From: an uncultured Selenomonadales bacterium | GTDB taxonomy: Bacteria > Bacillota > Negativicutes > Acidaminococcales > Acidaminococcaceae | NCBI GenBank assembly: GCA_900315925.1 | Contig: ONAV01000004.1 | Coordinates: forward strand, 1-64,000 | DNA: 64,000 bases | Direction of reading: 5' to 3' | In this document: positions 1-7,972 of the stretch, in pieces | Layout of the letters: each line of letters begins with the position of its first letter | How positions within the stretch are numbered: the stretch's first letter is position 1 | Position numbers and translations under genes: made by a program | The notes under the pieces: model-generated | What the model saw: only the letters and a program-made list of their open reading frames with translations | Databases searched by the model: none | Told to the model about the DNA's origin: nothing

Positions 1-86
1 TGCCCTGCCTATGGACGGACAGCGCTGTTCGGAGTTGTGTATTCGTATTAAGCATGTAAATAATACTCTATAACGTTTTAAAAACG

Positions 87-260
87 AAAAGCGTGCAGGA
101 ATTTTCAAAACCGGTCGCGTTTGTTATTCCATGGACTCATGCGCCTGTGGCTTCGAAACTCGGGGCTTCGCCCCTCAGACAGTCTCGCCACCACGGCGCA
201 TTTCTTCTCATGGAATTGCACAAACGCGCCCGATGTTTTGCTCATTCCCTGCACGCTTTT
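87..260. repeat. Palindromic interspersed repeat, family 1, copy A (short form)
   Basis: First of six copies of a long imperfect palindrome in this window. Its ends are exact inverted repeats of 13 bp (AAAAGCGTGCAGG and its complement), and most of the left arm pairs with the right arm. The conserved core runs GCAAAACCGTCAAGGATTGC, TATTCCATGGACTCAT, a central CGAAACTCGGGGC loop region, then ACAGTCTCGCCA, CTCATGGAAT and GATGTTTTGCTCA. This copy differs somewhat in the arms but keeps the core. It ends 40 bp after the stop codon of the PurF-like gene. Bases 1-86 and 261-300 hold nothing else that I recognise. Short open frames inside the repeat are not genes. Confidence 0.85.
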
Positions 261-300
261 TTGTCTTTAATCATCTATACTGTGAATGCTTTGATTTCTT

Positions 301-1716
301 TCAGTCTTTCCCGTTCCAGCAATATGTGCAAAGTTTGTCCGGATCAATACCTACTGCCTTAATCATGTCGTCCAGACGGTTAAAGGCCAGACTGGTGAAT
401 CCCATCTTCTTGCAGATTCCCTGTACCATCGCATGGTATCGGTCCGAATCCGGATTGCAGTAGTCTTCCAAAATCTCCCGGGCAACAGTTTCCCCTTCTT
501 CTTTAGCGATAATCTGACGGGCGATCAGTTCCATTTCCGAATTGGAACGGGAGAAGTTCAGGAACTTGCAGCCAAACGTAATCGGCGGGCAGGCCGGACG
601 GGCATGCACTTCTTTCGCTCCGCTTTTAAACAGGAACTCCGTGGTTTCCCGCAACTGCGTTCCCCTTACAATAGAATCGTCAATCAGGATGATACGTTTG
701 CCTTCAATCAGTTCGTGCACCGGAATCAGTTTCATCTTGGCAATCAGGTTCCGTTTGCTCTGAATGGTTGGCATAAAAGACCGGGGCCAGGTCGGCGTGT
801 ATTTGATCAGCGGACGCGAGAAAGGAATCCGGCTTTCATTGGCATAGCCAACCGCATGGGCAATACCGGAATCCGGAACACCGGCTACATTATCCGCTGC
901 ATCTTCCGTAATGTGATCCCGCCGGGCCATGTATTTGCCGCAGTTGTACCGCATCTGTTCCACGGAAACGCCTTCATAGAAAGAAGACGGATATCCGTAA
1001 TACACCCACATGAAGGTGCAGACCCGCATTTTAGAACCTGGTTTTGCCAGTACCTGCACACCTTCCGGCGTCATGATGTCAATCTCACCGGGTCCCAGCT
1101 CTTTATAATCTTCATAACCCAGATTTAAATACGCAGTAGATTCAAAGGTCGCACAGAAGCCTTCCGGTTTTTTTCCCAGGATCACAGGTGTACGTCCCAC
1201 TTTGTCCCGGGCCACGTAAATGCCCTGCGGCGTCATGATCATCAGGGAGAGAGAACCTTCTACGCATTGCTGTGCATATTGGATACCCTCAATCAGATTA
1301 TCTTTCTGGTTGATCAGGGTAGCCACCAGTTCCGTAGCGTTGATGGAACCGCCGCTCATCTCCAGGAAATGGGTGCCGGTTTTTTTCATAATGCCTGCCA
1401 CCAGCTCATCCATGTTATTGATCTTGCTGACAGTAGTGATAGCGTATGTTCCGTGATGGGACCGTACAATCAGAGGCTGGGCTTCAAAATCAGAAATGCA
1501 GCCGATGCCCAGGTTGCCCTGCATGTGATGGACATCATCGTCAAACTTGGTACGGAACGGAGAGTTTTCAATGTTGTGAATGGAACGGTTGAAGCCGTCT
1601 TTTCCATACACCGCCAGGCCGGCCCGGCGGGTTCCCAAATGGGAATGGTAATCCGTGCCGAAAAACAGATCAAATACGCAATCTTCTTTTGATACTACGC
1701 CAAAGTATCCACTCAT
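301..1716 (-). CDS. PurF-like amidophosphoribosyltransferase paralogue without the N-terminal catalytic cysteine
   Basis: This 471-residue protein has the two-domain plan of glutamine PRPP amidotransferase: an N-terminal class II glutaminase fold (LGTRRAGLAVYG near residue 28) and a C-terminal phosphoribosyltransferase domain with the PRPP loop ILIDDSIVRGTQ near residue 350. Cysteines in VCTFMWVY, TFGCKF and the terminal CTYC match the usual positions of the PurF iron-sulfur ligands. In true PurF the residue after the initiator Met (or after a propeptide) is the glutaminase nucleophile Cys. Here the protein begins Met-Ser-Gly-Tyr-Phe-Gly, so Ser takes that place. It should therefore not hydrolyse glutamine normally and may use ammonia or have another role. 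No other pur genes are nearby. Family confidence is high; the true reaction is unknown. Confidence 0.8.
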   Translation of the reverse strand: MSGYFGVVSKEDCVFDLFFGTDYHSHLGTRRAGLAVYGKDGFNRSIHNIENSPFRTKFDDDVHHMQGNLGIGCISDFEAQPLIVRSHHGTYAITTVSKINNMDELVAGIMKKTGTHFLEMSGGSINATELVATLINQKDNLIEGIQYAQQCVEGSLSLMIMTPQGIYVARDKVGRTPVILGKKPEGFCATFESTAYLNLGYEDYKELGPGEIDIMTPEGVQVLAKPGSKMRVCTFMWVYYGYPSSFYEGVSVEQMRYNCGKYMARRDHITEDAADNVAGVPDSGIAHAVGYANESRIPFSRPLIKYTPTWPRSFMPTIQSKRNLIAKMKLIPVHELIEGKRIILIDDSIVRGTQLRETTEFLFKSGAKEVHARPACPPITFGCKFLNFSRSNSEMELIARQIIAKEEGETVAREILEDYCNPDSDRYHAMVQGICKKMGFTSLAFNRLDDMIKAVGIDPDKLCTYCWNGKD

Positions 1717-1822
1717 TTGTCAAATCCCCTCAACTTTTCTTACGTGAAAAACAGGAAAGCATTCTGAACTCACTAATTCATCAGCGTCTCCTTAAATAAT
1801 GAATAACGCAAACTGCTTTCTT

Positions 1823-1851
1823 ATTTTATCGCACAATAGGAAAGACTGCAA
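1823..1851 (-). promoter_or_regulatory. Probable sigma-A promoter of the PurF-like gene, with a minimal leader ORF downstream
   Basis: On the minus strand a -35 TTGCAG (1846-1851) and a -10 TAAAAT (1823-1828) are 17 bp apart. The leader between this promoter and the ATG at 1716 contains AGGAG (1788-1792) six bases before ATG-AAT-TAG (1773-1781), a start codon followed after one codon by a stop. The leader also carries AGACGCTGAT-AAT, which recurs at 36771-36804. Confidence 0.5.
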
Positions 1852-1957
1852 GAAAAAAATCGCCGTTCCCATACAACCTCTATCGTTCATGTTACCTCCG
1901 GCATTTGGGGCAGAAAAGCTGACTTCATACGCTCCAGCCCGGTTTGTACCGTTCCTT

Positions 1958-2971
1958 TTATTCTTTGTTTTCGCATTGTCCCGCCCTGCTTTTGGGAATC
2001 AGCCGGTAAACAATGGAGTGCCCCGCAATCAGCTGGGCATGATGGGCAAAAAACAGTGTGCCGTCCGTGGGCGCACAGATTTTTTCCCGCACCTCCGTCG
2101 TATAAGGATCTATAATCTCCGCCAAGAGGTTACCGGCTCTTACAAAATCCGCCGGATGGTGATACCGTATCAGGATCCCGCCCTTTTTATTGTGAATGTT
2201 GATCAGTTCTTCTTCTTTTACTATTTTCGTTTTGGAGCCTTCCGGAATCTCCCAGCCCAGCATGCCTTTCTCTGCCAAAAAGCGCAGCACGCTCTCCGGT
2301 ACTTTGCTGCGCAGCATCCCCCGCTTTGCCAGAAAACGCAGAATACTTTCCGCCGCCAGTTCCGCACTGGATTCATCAATAAAATCCGTAGTGCAGGAAT
2401 ACACGGAAAACGTACAGGTATCCCACACCTGCCAGTTAAAATTCAGGGTAGTGGTATCGTAGGGATGAGGCTTGCGTATCATCAGGTACGGCAATCCGAA
2501 ATCCAGCCCCTCTTCATTGGACTGGTAACCCGTGTCCATAACCCGCACATGGGGAACAAAGTCCCCCGGCAGATAAAAGCTGGCCAGATGGACACCCCAC
2601 TTATATCCCTGCAGCGCCGTAAAAATTCTGTCTGCCAGACGCTGGGTGGTTTCCCCCGCTCCATACCCCGGAAACATGCGGTTGATATCCGTATTGTCCA
2701 AGGGCCAGAAACGCTTACTCACGTTCATGGAAAACTGCCCGGCACAGGGAACCACCATTACGCCGCAGTCCGGTGCAAAAGCGCCTTCTTTCTCCAGTTC
2801 CGAAAACTTACGGACCAGACGCGCCGCCACGTACATCTGCTGCACTTCGTCCCCCCGGATTGCGCCCATCACAGCCAGCGTTTTTTTCCGTGAACCAAAG
2901 CGGTACCCGTACACCGGAATGGGCTGGCGGTAGGGAAGCGCATCTATCGTAAATAACTTTACCCTTCTCAT
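1958..2971 (-). CDS. M14-family succinylglutamate desuccinylase/aspartoacylase-like protein, probably inactive
   Basis: This 337-residue protein belongs to the zinc carboxypeptidase-like aspartoacylase group and is a tandem paralogue of the gene just upstream. Its start overlaps the upstream stop in an ATGA junction, so the two are translationally coupled. The family zinc motif GxHGxE reads GAIRGDE here, with Arg for the first zinc His. The second zinc His is kept in GVHLAS. The segment that should carry the catalytic Glu (VVEMG in the neighbour) reads SVYSCTT. The C-terminal part resembles the beta-barrel domain seen in the family. I infer a catalytically dead or altered partner of the intact paralogue. 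Confidence 0.75.
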   Translation of the reverse strand: MRRVKLFTIDALPYRQPIPVYGYRFGSRKKTLAVMGAIRGDEVQQMYVAARLVRKFSELEKEGAFAPDCGVMVVPCAGQFSMNVSKRFWPLDNTDINRMFPGYGAGETTQRLADRIFTALQGYKWGVHLASFYLPGDFVPHVRVMDTGYQSNEEGLDFGLPYLMIRKPHPYDTTTLNFNWQVWDTCTFSVYSCTTDFIDESSAELAAESILRFLAKRGMLRSKVPESVLRFLAEKGMLGWEIPEGSKTKIVKEEELINIHNKKGGILIRYHHPADFVRAGNLLAEIIDPYTTEVREKICAPTDGTLFFAHHAQLIAGHSIVYRLIPKSRAGQCENKE

Positions 2972-3900
2972 GGTTCAATGCCTCCCAGTATCCGCGCAAT
3001 CAGCGAGCCTTCGTTGACTACCGGGTATTCACGCAGCGTAAAGACCATACCGTCCACCGGGCTGCACAGTTCTTCTTTTGTGACACCGTTCAGGGAATCG
3101 GCGATGAACCCTACCGGCTGCCCTTTTTTCACAAAATCCCCATGCATGACCTGCGGCATGAAAAAACCTGATGCATCCGCATTGATAAAGGCCACGCTGC
3201 CATCCGTGCTTACTACGGGCTGTTTTACTTCCGGCGCCGGTTCCGCCAGCATCCCCAACTGGGACATAACGGACAAAATGCCCGTAATCAGCTGATCGCC
3301 ATAGCTTTGGGTGATGCGCATGCCTACGCCCATCTCCACTACCAGCGTTTTCGTGTTCAGCATATTCAGACTGTAGGCCAGTGTGCTCTCCAGCACCGTA
3401 GCCGCGCTGTGGATCCAGATGAAATCCATGTTCAGCAGTTTAGCCAGAGGCGTCAGCACCGTTGCCGTTTTTTCATTGATCCGCACCTGGGGAATCTCCC
3501 GGAGAAAAATATTGCTGGCATGAATGTCGATGCACAGGTCCGCCCCTTTGATATCCCGAATGATGCCATTGGCAATGTATTCATACATGGTTTCATTACG
3601 GCTGCCCGGAAAGATCCGATTCATGTCCAGATCAAAACCCGGCAGCCCCCGGTAAATGGTACTGATGCCCAATGGATTCAGCGCAGGATAAATATCCACT
3701 GTACCTTGCAGCCTGTCTTTCTTTTCTTCCAGCACCCGGGCCAGCTGCCAGGCCACATACTGCCCTTCCAGTTCATCACCATGAGTACCGGTGACGATGG
3801 CAAGCCTGTGGCTTTTAGGGTCAGCGCCCGCAATACGGTTTTTTTGAATGACAAGTACCTCTCCCACAGGAAGAGGCGCTTTCACTACAGTCTCGATCAT
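2968..3900 (-). CDS. M14-family succinylglutamate desuccinylase/aspartoacylase-like hydrolase
   Basis: This 310-residue protein keeps the zinc signature of the aspartoacylase/desuccinylase subfamily: GTHGDELEGQ near residue 37 supplies His and Glu, CIDIHAS near residue 120 supplies the second His, and VVEMG supplies the likely catalytic Glu. No signal peptide is visible, so it should be cytoplasmic. Known members remove acyl groups from amino acids or trim amide-linked residues; the substrate here is unknown. It lies 9 bp after the transglutaminase-like gene and is coupled by ATGA to the degenerate paralogue. The company of an ATP-grasp ligase and a transglutaminase-like protease suggests a shared role in making and removing an amide-linked peptide tag. 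Confidence 0.8.
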   Translation of the reverse strand: MIETVVKAPLPVGEVLVIQKNRIAGADPKSHRLAIVTGTHGDELEGQYVAWQLARVLEEKKDRLQGTVDIYPALNPLGISTIYRGLPGFDLDMNRIFPGSRNETMYEYIANGIIRDIKGADLCIDIHASNIFLREIPQVRINEKTATVLTPLAKLLNMDFIWIHSAATVLESTLAYSLNMLNTKTLVVEMGVGMRITQSYGDQLITGILSVMSQLGMLAEPAPEVKQPVVSTDGSVAFINADASGFFMPQVMHGDFVKKGQPVGFIADSLNGVTKEELCSPVDGMVFTLREYPVVNEGSLIARILGGIEP

Positions 3901-3909
3901 GGGGTCTCC

Positions 3910-4758
3910 TTAATCCGTTACTTTTGTAAACACTTTTTGCGTCTGTTCCGCCCAGCCGGAGAACACGCCCCGCTCCAACGGGCAGTCGCTGTAATCGCGA
4001 CCGACACACAGCTTCAGATATTTCTCATCTGCCAGACAGTTATGAGTGGGATCGATACCGTACCACAGTCCGTCCATCCACACTTCCGCCCAGGCATGAC
4101 TGGCTCCTTCTCCTACAAACAGACCGCTGACATACCGCGCCGGCATGCCTGCCATACGGCACAGGGTAATCAGTACATGCGCATAATCCTGGCACACACC
4201 CTTCCCTGCAACAAAGGCTTCACCCGCCGTTGTCATCACATTGGTTTCACCGGGAGCATAAATAAAATGTTCATACACCTTTGCACAGAGTATTTTTGCT
4301 TTATCCAGCGCATTCAAGCTGTCAAAACATGCAGACGTTCCCTGCACCTGTGCGCCGTCCTCCTGTGACTGGGTCTGCGCTGTACCGGCTGCCGCGTCTT
4401 TCGCAACACTTTCATAAAACGCTTCCAGTTCCGGCGTCACCTGAGTCAGCGGCGAAACGTAACGGTAAAACGGAGCCGCCTCTTCCGGCACACGCAGGGA
4501 ATCGTCACGGTACGCCATGCCCTGCAGGGTATAGCGGAAGGAATCATGAGCTTCCACAACCCTTCCTGCACGCACCACATTACCAAACGAGTCCCGGCCC
4601 AGAGAAGCTGCACCGTCCGGATACACGGTCAGTGTATAGGAAAGGATGCTTTGTTCCGGTCTATCGGCAGGAATGCAGCGCAACAGGAAATTGTGTTCCG
4701 TCACGGAACCGGAAAAATTCAAAACCGTATCAAAATAAAAGGATAATTCACGACGCAT
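3910..4758 (-). CDS. Transglutaminase-like cysteine protease (bacterial N-terminal beta domain)
   Basis: The protein has 282 residues. The N-terminal half is the beta-rich domain found before bacterial transglutaminase-like domains (phenylalanine-rich start, then an FGN motif near residue 59). The C-terminal half is the papain-like core with the catalytic triad visible: Cys in GKGVCQDYAHV, His in GASHAWAEVW and Asp in YGIDPTHN. Such proteins usually cleave or transfer acyl groups rather than crosslink. It is 12 bp from the alpha-E gene, and the trio ATP-grasp, alpha-E and transglutaminase-like is a recurrent bacterial operon predicted to handle a peptide or amide modification. Its substrate is not established. 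Confidence 0.85.
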   Translation of the reverse strand: MRRELSFYFDTVLNFSGSVTEHNFLLRCIPADRPEQSILSYTLTVYPDGAASLGRDSFGNVVRAGRVVEAHDSFRYTLQGMAYRDDSLRVPEEAAPFYRYVSPLTQVTPELEAFYESVAKDAAAGTAQTQSQEDGAQVQGTSACFDSLNALDKAKILCAKVYEHFIYAPGETNVMTTAGEAFVAGKGVCQDYAHVLITLCRMAGMPARYVSGLFVGEGASHAWAEVWMDGLWYGIDPTHNCLADEKYLKLCVGRDYSDCPLERGVFSGWAEQTQKVFTKVTD

Positions 4759-4770
4759 GGGACACCTTCT

Positions 4771-5439
4771 TTACACTACAAACAGACTCTCCGCTGCTTC
4801 CAGCAGCTTTTTACGTTCTTCCGGAGTCTCCGGGTTTTTGGCAGACAGCAATACCTGCAGCGAAGCATGGGACGGTTGCAGCGACGTGCGGTTCATCCGC
4901 TTCATCAGCTTGCCGATTTCCGACTTCACCGAATCCAGATGCCAGCCCAGACGCAGATATAAACTCAGCCGTTCCACACCCGCAGCACACTTGATAATGT
5001 TCCGTACATTTTCATCGTCAATCATGTCATCGTAACTGCCGCGGAAGGCCATGATAAAATCAATGACCCGCTGCAACGGTAAGGTAGGACTGTCACTTTC
5101 TTCCGCGCTCTTCATCCCCATCACCGCCAGTTCCAGATAGGCCAGGGTGCGGCTGCCGATAACCTCACGCAGCACCATGCCGTTTCCCAGCATAGCATCC
5201 GCCACTGTGCGCAGGGAATCCGGATTGTTTTTGTCAAACACGTAATTGTGCATAAAATCTTTATCATCTTTGTAACAGCAATCGATGCTCAGCTTCCGGC
5301 AAAAATCAGGATAATCGATTTCCCCGTCGATCATCACATCGTACCAATCCCACAGGTAACCCAGGGTGGTAGCCAGCCGTTCATAATAACGCCCCAGCCA
5401 GTAAAGCCGGTTCAATTTACTTACTGACAAACTATCCAT
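4771..5439 (-). CDS. Alpha-E domain protein
   Basis: This 222-residue helical protein starts MDSLSVSKLNRLYWLGRYYE, the typical start of alpha-E proteins. I chose the ATG at 5439 because GGAGGAGG lies 12 bases upstream; an in-frame extension to 5523 would only read through the end of the neighbour. It overlaps the upstream ATP-grasp gene by 19 bp, so translation is probably coupled. Alpha-E domains occur almost only with circularly permuted ATP-grasp enzymes and transglutaminase-like proteases. No enzymatic motif is visible and its biochemical role is unknown. Confidence 0.85.
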   Translation of the reverse strand: MDSLSVSKLNRLYWLGRYYERLATTLGYLWDWYDVMIDGEIDYPDFCRKLSIDCCYKDDKDFMHNYVFDKNNPDSLRTVADAMLGNGMVLREVIGSRTLAYLELAVMGMKSAEESDSPTLPLQRVIDFIMAFRGSYDDMIDDENVRNIIKCAAGVERLSLYLRLGWHLDSVKSEIGKLMKRMNRTSLQPSHASLQVLLSAKNPETPEERKKLLEAAESLFVV

Positions 5440-6731
5440 GTGTCCTTGAAGCCTCCTCCCTGTGAAGAATTCACCACGAAGCTGTCCGGGTTCCGGGAGA
5501 ACCGGGTCAGTCCGCTGGGCCATACCTGCACATCCTCACCGCTGAGGACGAACGCCCGCAGGTCTGCCTTGCGTTCCACGGTCTCGCCCTTTTCCAGAAT
5601 GGGCAGATCTTTAAAATCAATGACTTCCTGCGCAATAAAGCGCCGCGGCGCATGGATGATGGTGTTCTTCAGGTCTTCCCGCTGCTCCCGGGTCAGGTTT
5701 TCACCGAACACTACGCCGTAGCCGCCTGCCTCTGCCACATCTTTAATTACCAATTTGTCAATATTGTCCAGTGTGTACTTGCGGTCTTCCTCATAATAGG
5801 GCAGATAGGTGGGCGCGTTCTTCAGGATTGCGTCCTCACCCAGGTAGTACGAAATCATCTTCGGTACAAAATAGTAGATGCCCTTGTCATCCGCCACCCC
5901 GTTTCCCGGCGCATTCATCACCGCCACGTTGCCCGCGCGATACGCATCCATTAAGTTAGGAATGCCGATCAGGGAAGAAGGTTCAAAGCAGAGCGGATCC
6001 ATGTATTCGTCGCTGACCCGGCGGTACACGGCGCCTACCTTCACCGGGTCCCGGCTGGTACGGTAATACAAAGTCTGGTTCTCCACAAACAGGTCATTGC
6101 TTTCCGCCAGCACCGCCCCTGCCTGTTCCGCCAGATAGGAGTGTTCAAAGTATGCAGCATTGTAACGTCCCGGGGTAAAGATCACATTGATGCCGCCGGT
6201 GTTTACGTAATCCATTGTCTGCTTCAGCAAGGCGCCGTAATTCCGGTTGTCCCGCACATGGTAGCGTTTGAAGGTCTCCGGGCTGCAACGCCGGCACAAG
6301 GTCCGCGCAATCAGCGGATAAGACGCACCGGAAGGGATTCGCAGGTTATCTTCCAATATATACCACTCATCGTCCTTGCCTTCCACTAAATCGATACCGG
6401 AAATGTGGCTGTACACTTCTTTGGATGGCGTGATGCCCTCGCACTGGGCCAAATATCCGGGGGAACGGTATACAAACTCTTCCGGCACCACCCCGTCGCG
6501 CACGATCTTCTTGTCGTGATAAATGTCGTAGATGAATTTGTTCAGCGCTGTTACGCGCTGGATCAGTCCTTTTTCCAGCACTTCGTAATCTTTTTCCGGA
6601 ATCTGCCGGGGAACCGGGTCAAAGGGGAACAGCCGCTCGTTAAACGTTCCGTCCTTGTAGATTCCGAATTTTACACCGTACCGGGCCAGCTGTTCATTGA
6701 TCTCTTTTGTGTGTGCCAACAGCGTTTTCAT
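5421..6731 (-). CDS. Circularly permuted ATP-grasp type 2 protein
   Basis: The protein has 436 residues from the ATG at 6731, which is preceded by a G-rich ribosome site; a TTG 18 bases further upstream is less likely. Recognisable blocks are NERLFPFDPVPR near residue 34, a central DLVEGKDDEWYILEDNLRIP, and the C-terminal KDVAEAGGYGVVFG nucleotide-binding loop with LRAFVLSG. Family members are predicted to ligate amino acids or peptides with ATP through an acyl phosphate. It is the central enzyme of the operon with alpha-E, transglutaminase-like and M14-like proteins. The product is unknown; the family call is secure. Confidence 0.87.
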   Translation of the reverse strand: MKTLLAHTKEINEQLARYGVKFGIYKDGTFNERLFPFDPVPRQIPEKDYEVLEKGLIQRVTALNKFIYDIYHDKKIVRDGVVPEEFVYRSPGYLAQCEGITPSKEVYSHISGIDLVEGKDDEWYILEDNLRIPSGASYPLIARTLCRRCSPETFKRYHVRDNRNYGALLKQTMDYVNTGGINVIFTPGRYNAAYFEHSYLAEQAGAVLAESNDLFVENQTLYYRTSRDPVKVGAVYRRVSDEYMDPLCFEPSSLIGIPNLMDAYRAGNVAVMNAPGNGVADDKGIYYFVPKMISYYLGEDAILKNAPTYLPYYEEDRKYTLDNIDKLVIKDVAEAGGYGVVFGENLTREQREDLKNTIIHAPRRFIAQEVIDFKDLPILEKGETVERKADLRAFVLSGEDVQVWPSGLTRFSRNPDSFVVNSSQGGGFKDTWIVCQ

Positions 6732-6754
6732 AAACAACCCCCCCACCAATTATT

Positions 6755-7183
6755 TTACTTGTAATTTATCACATACAGCCCAATCAGGCAAATCACTACG
6801 CCTGCGATTTTATTCCAGGCCAGCGGTTCGTGATACAGGAGATACCCTGCCAGCAACAGAAAGCCTGCAAGAATAGCGCTTTGCACAATGAAAGCCGTGC
6901 TCACGGGCCAGCCCGCCTTATAGGCGTAAATCCAGCCGGCTTCCAGTCCCACAATAACCAGACCCAGCAGGAAAGACGCCCAGTTCAGCCTGCCGTACTC
7001 CTGCCAAAGGCTGGCGCCGTTGCCGGTGACGAAAAACAAAACGCCGGAGGCCAGCGCTCCTACCAGATACGTCACGGTCAGCGTGGCAAATGCATTCACA
7101 CCGCCGGGCACTTCTTTCGCGCAAATCTGATACAGTGTGTTGGAAAACACCACCAGTGCGATGGGCCAAACATACGAAACCAT
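6755..7183 (-). CDS. Small EamA/DMT-superfamily transporter
   Basis: This 142-residue membrane protein has about four or five hydrophobic segments and ends LYHEPLAWNKIAGVVICLIG, the classic last-helix motif of EamA half-size transporters (an E-P-L loop followed by a glycine-rich helix). Half-size members work as dimers in the inner membrane and export small molecules. It ends 23 bp before the ATP-grasp start, so it may be the first gene of that operon and could move its substrate or product. The substrate is unknown. Confidence 0.75.
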   Translation of the reverse strand: MVSYVWPIALVVFSNTLYQICAKEVPGGVNAFATLTVTYLVGALASGVLFFVTGNGASLWQEYGRLNWASFLLGLVIVGLEAGWIYAYKAGWPVSTAFIVQSAILAGFLLLAGYLLYHEPLAWNKIAGVVICLIGLYVINYK

Positions 7184-7312
7184 TTATAGTCCCTCCTGCT
7201 CACTTTTTGGCCTGATTGTCGGCAGGTGCCCACCGGGTTGTGTTGTTATGTTAAACGAATCTGCAAAATACCGGTAACACCGTTCCTGCGTTATGCCGGT
7301 ACCGGGTATAAA

Positions 7313-7828
7313 CTACCGCCCCTCTGCCCCATACAACAGGTCAAGCAGTTTGTGATAATACTCGCTCTGCTTATCGTTCAGCTCATCATCGGAACGCATG
7401 GTAAGAGTCCAGCCTGCACCGTTAGTCGGATCTTTATAGGAAACAGACAGACTGACGGTGGCTGCATCCAGAGCAAACAGTTCACTTTTGCGAAAAACTT
7501 TCCACTTAAAAATCTTATATTCCCGGCCCAGCGCTTCCATTTCTTTGAATACGTTTGCCGAAACTTTCTTTTCCAGCACACGTTCCGGCGAACTGTGCCA
7601 GTCTTTGCTGCTGATTTTGTAGCTGGCTTCCGTGTCGCTGAGGCGCGTCAGTTCAATCCGTTCGTGCCCGCCGGTAGAACTGCCGGAACTGACATAGCTG
7701 CACCTTGTAACATACGCAGTTTTTTCTTTTACCATGTCCTTGCCGCCTTTGGCCTCCGCCATGCCAAACAATCCGGGCAGGCACAAAGCCAAACATAAAA
7801 CCATCATTATAATCTTCCAGTTTCTCAT
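7313..7828 (-). CDS. Secreted protein of unknown function
   Basis: The 171-residue protein begins with a clear signal peptide (MRNWK, then a hydrophobic core, then AEA near residue 26) and no lipobox Cys. The mature part is predicted mixed alpha/beta with no motif I know. It shares a loose order of features with the core of the zinc-ribbon protein upstream: an RCSY segment, a polar beta stretch, a V..SVSY/LLVQY strand and a final aromatic helix. A shared fold is only an inference. The gene stands alone, with about 140 bp on each side. Confidence 0.6.
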   Translation of the reverse strand: MRNWKIIMMVLCLALCLPGLFGMAEAKGGKDMVKEKTAYVTRCSYVSSGSSTGGHERIELTRLSDTEASYKISSKDWHSSPERVLEKKVSANVFKEMEALGREYKIFKWKVFRKSELFALDAATVSLSVSYKDPTNGAGWTLTMRSDDELNDKQSEYYHKLLDLLYGAEGR

Positions 7829-7972
7829 TGCATGACCCCCTTGTCAATTCAATTTCAATACACCGGATTCACTGCAGCAACATGAGTTCGGCATGCAACA
7901 TCCTGCACTACTCAGCTCTGCATTGAATAATGATTCATAAGATGCATCTATCCTTTTTCCGATGATTATCTA

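Noticed and set aside
1799-2893. A 364-residue plus-strand frame over the M14 gene
   Set aside because: It is a shadow of the minus-strand gene, which has family motifs; the antisense protein has none.
3307-4368. A 353-residue plus-strand frame across the M14 and transglutaminase-like genes
   Set aside because: It spans two real minus-strand genes and their junction and shows no motif.
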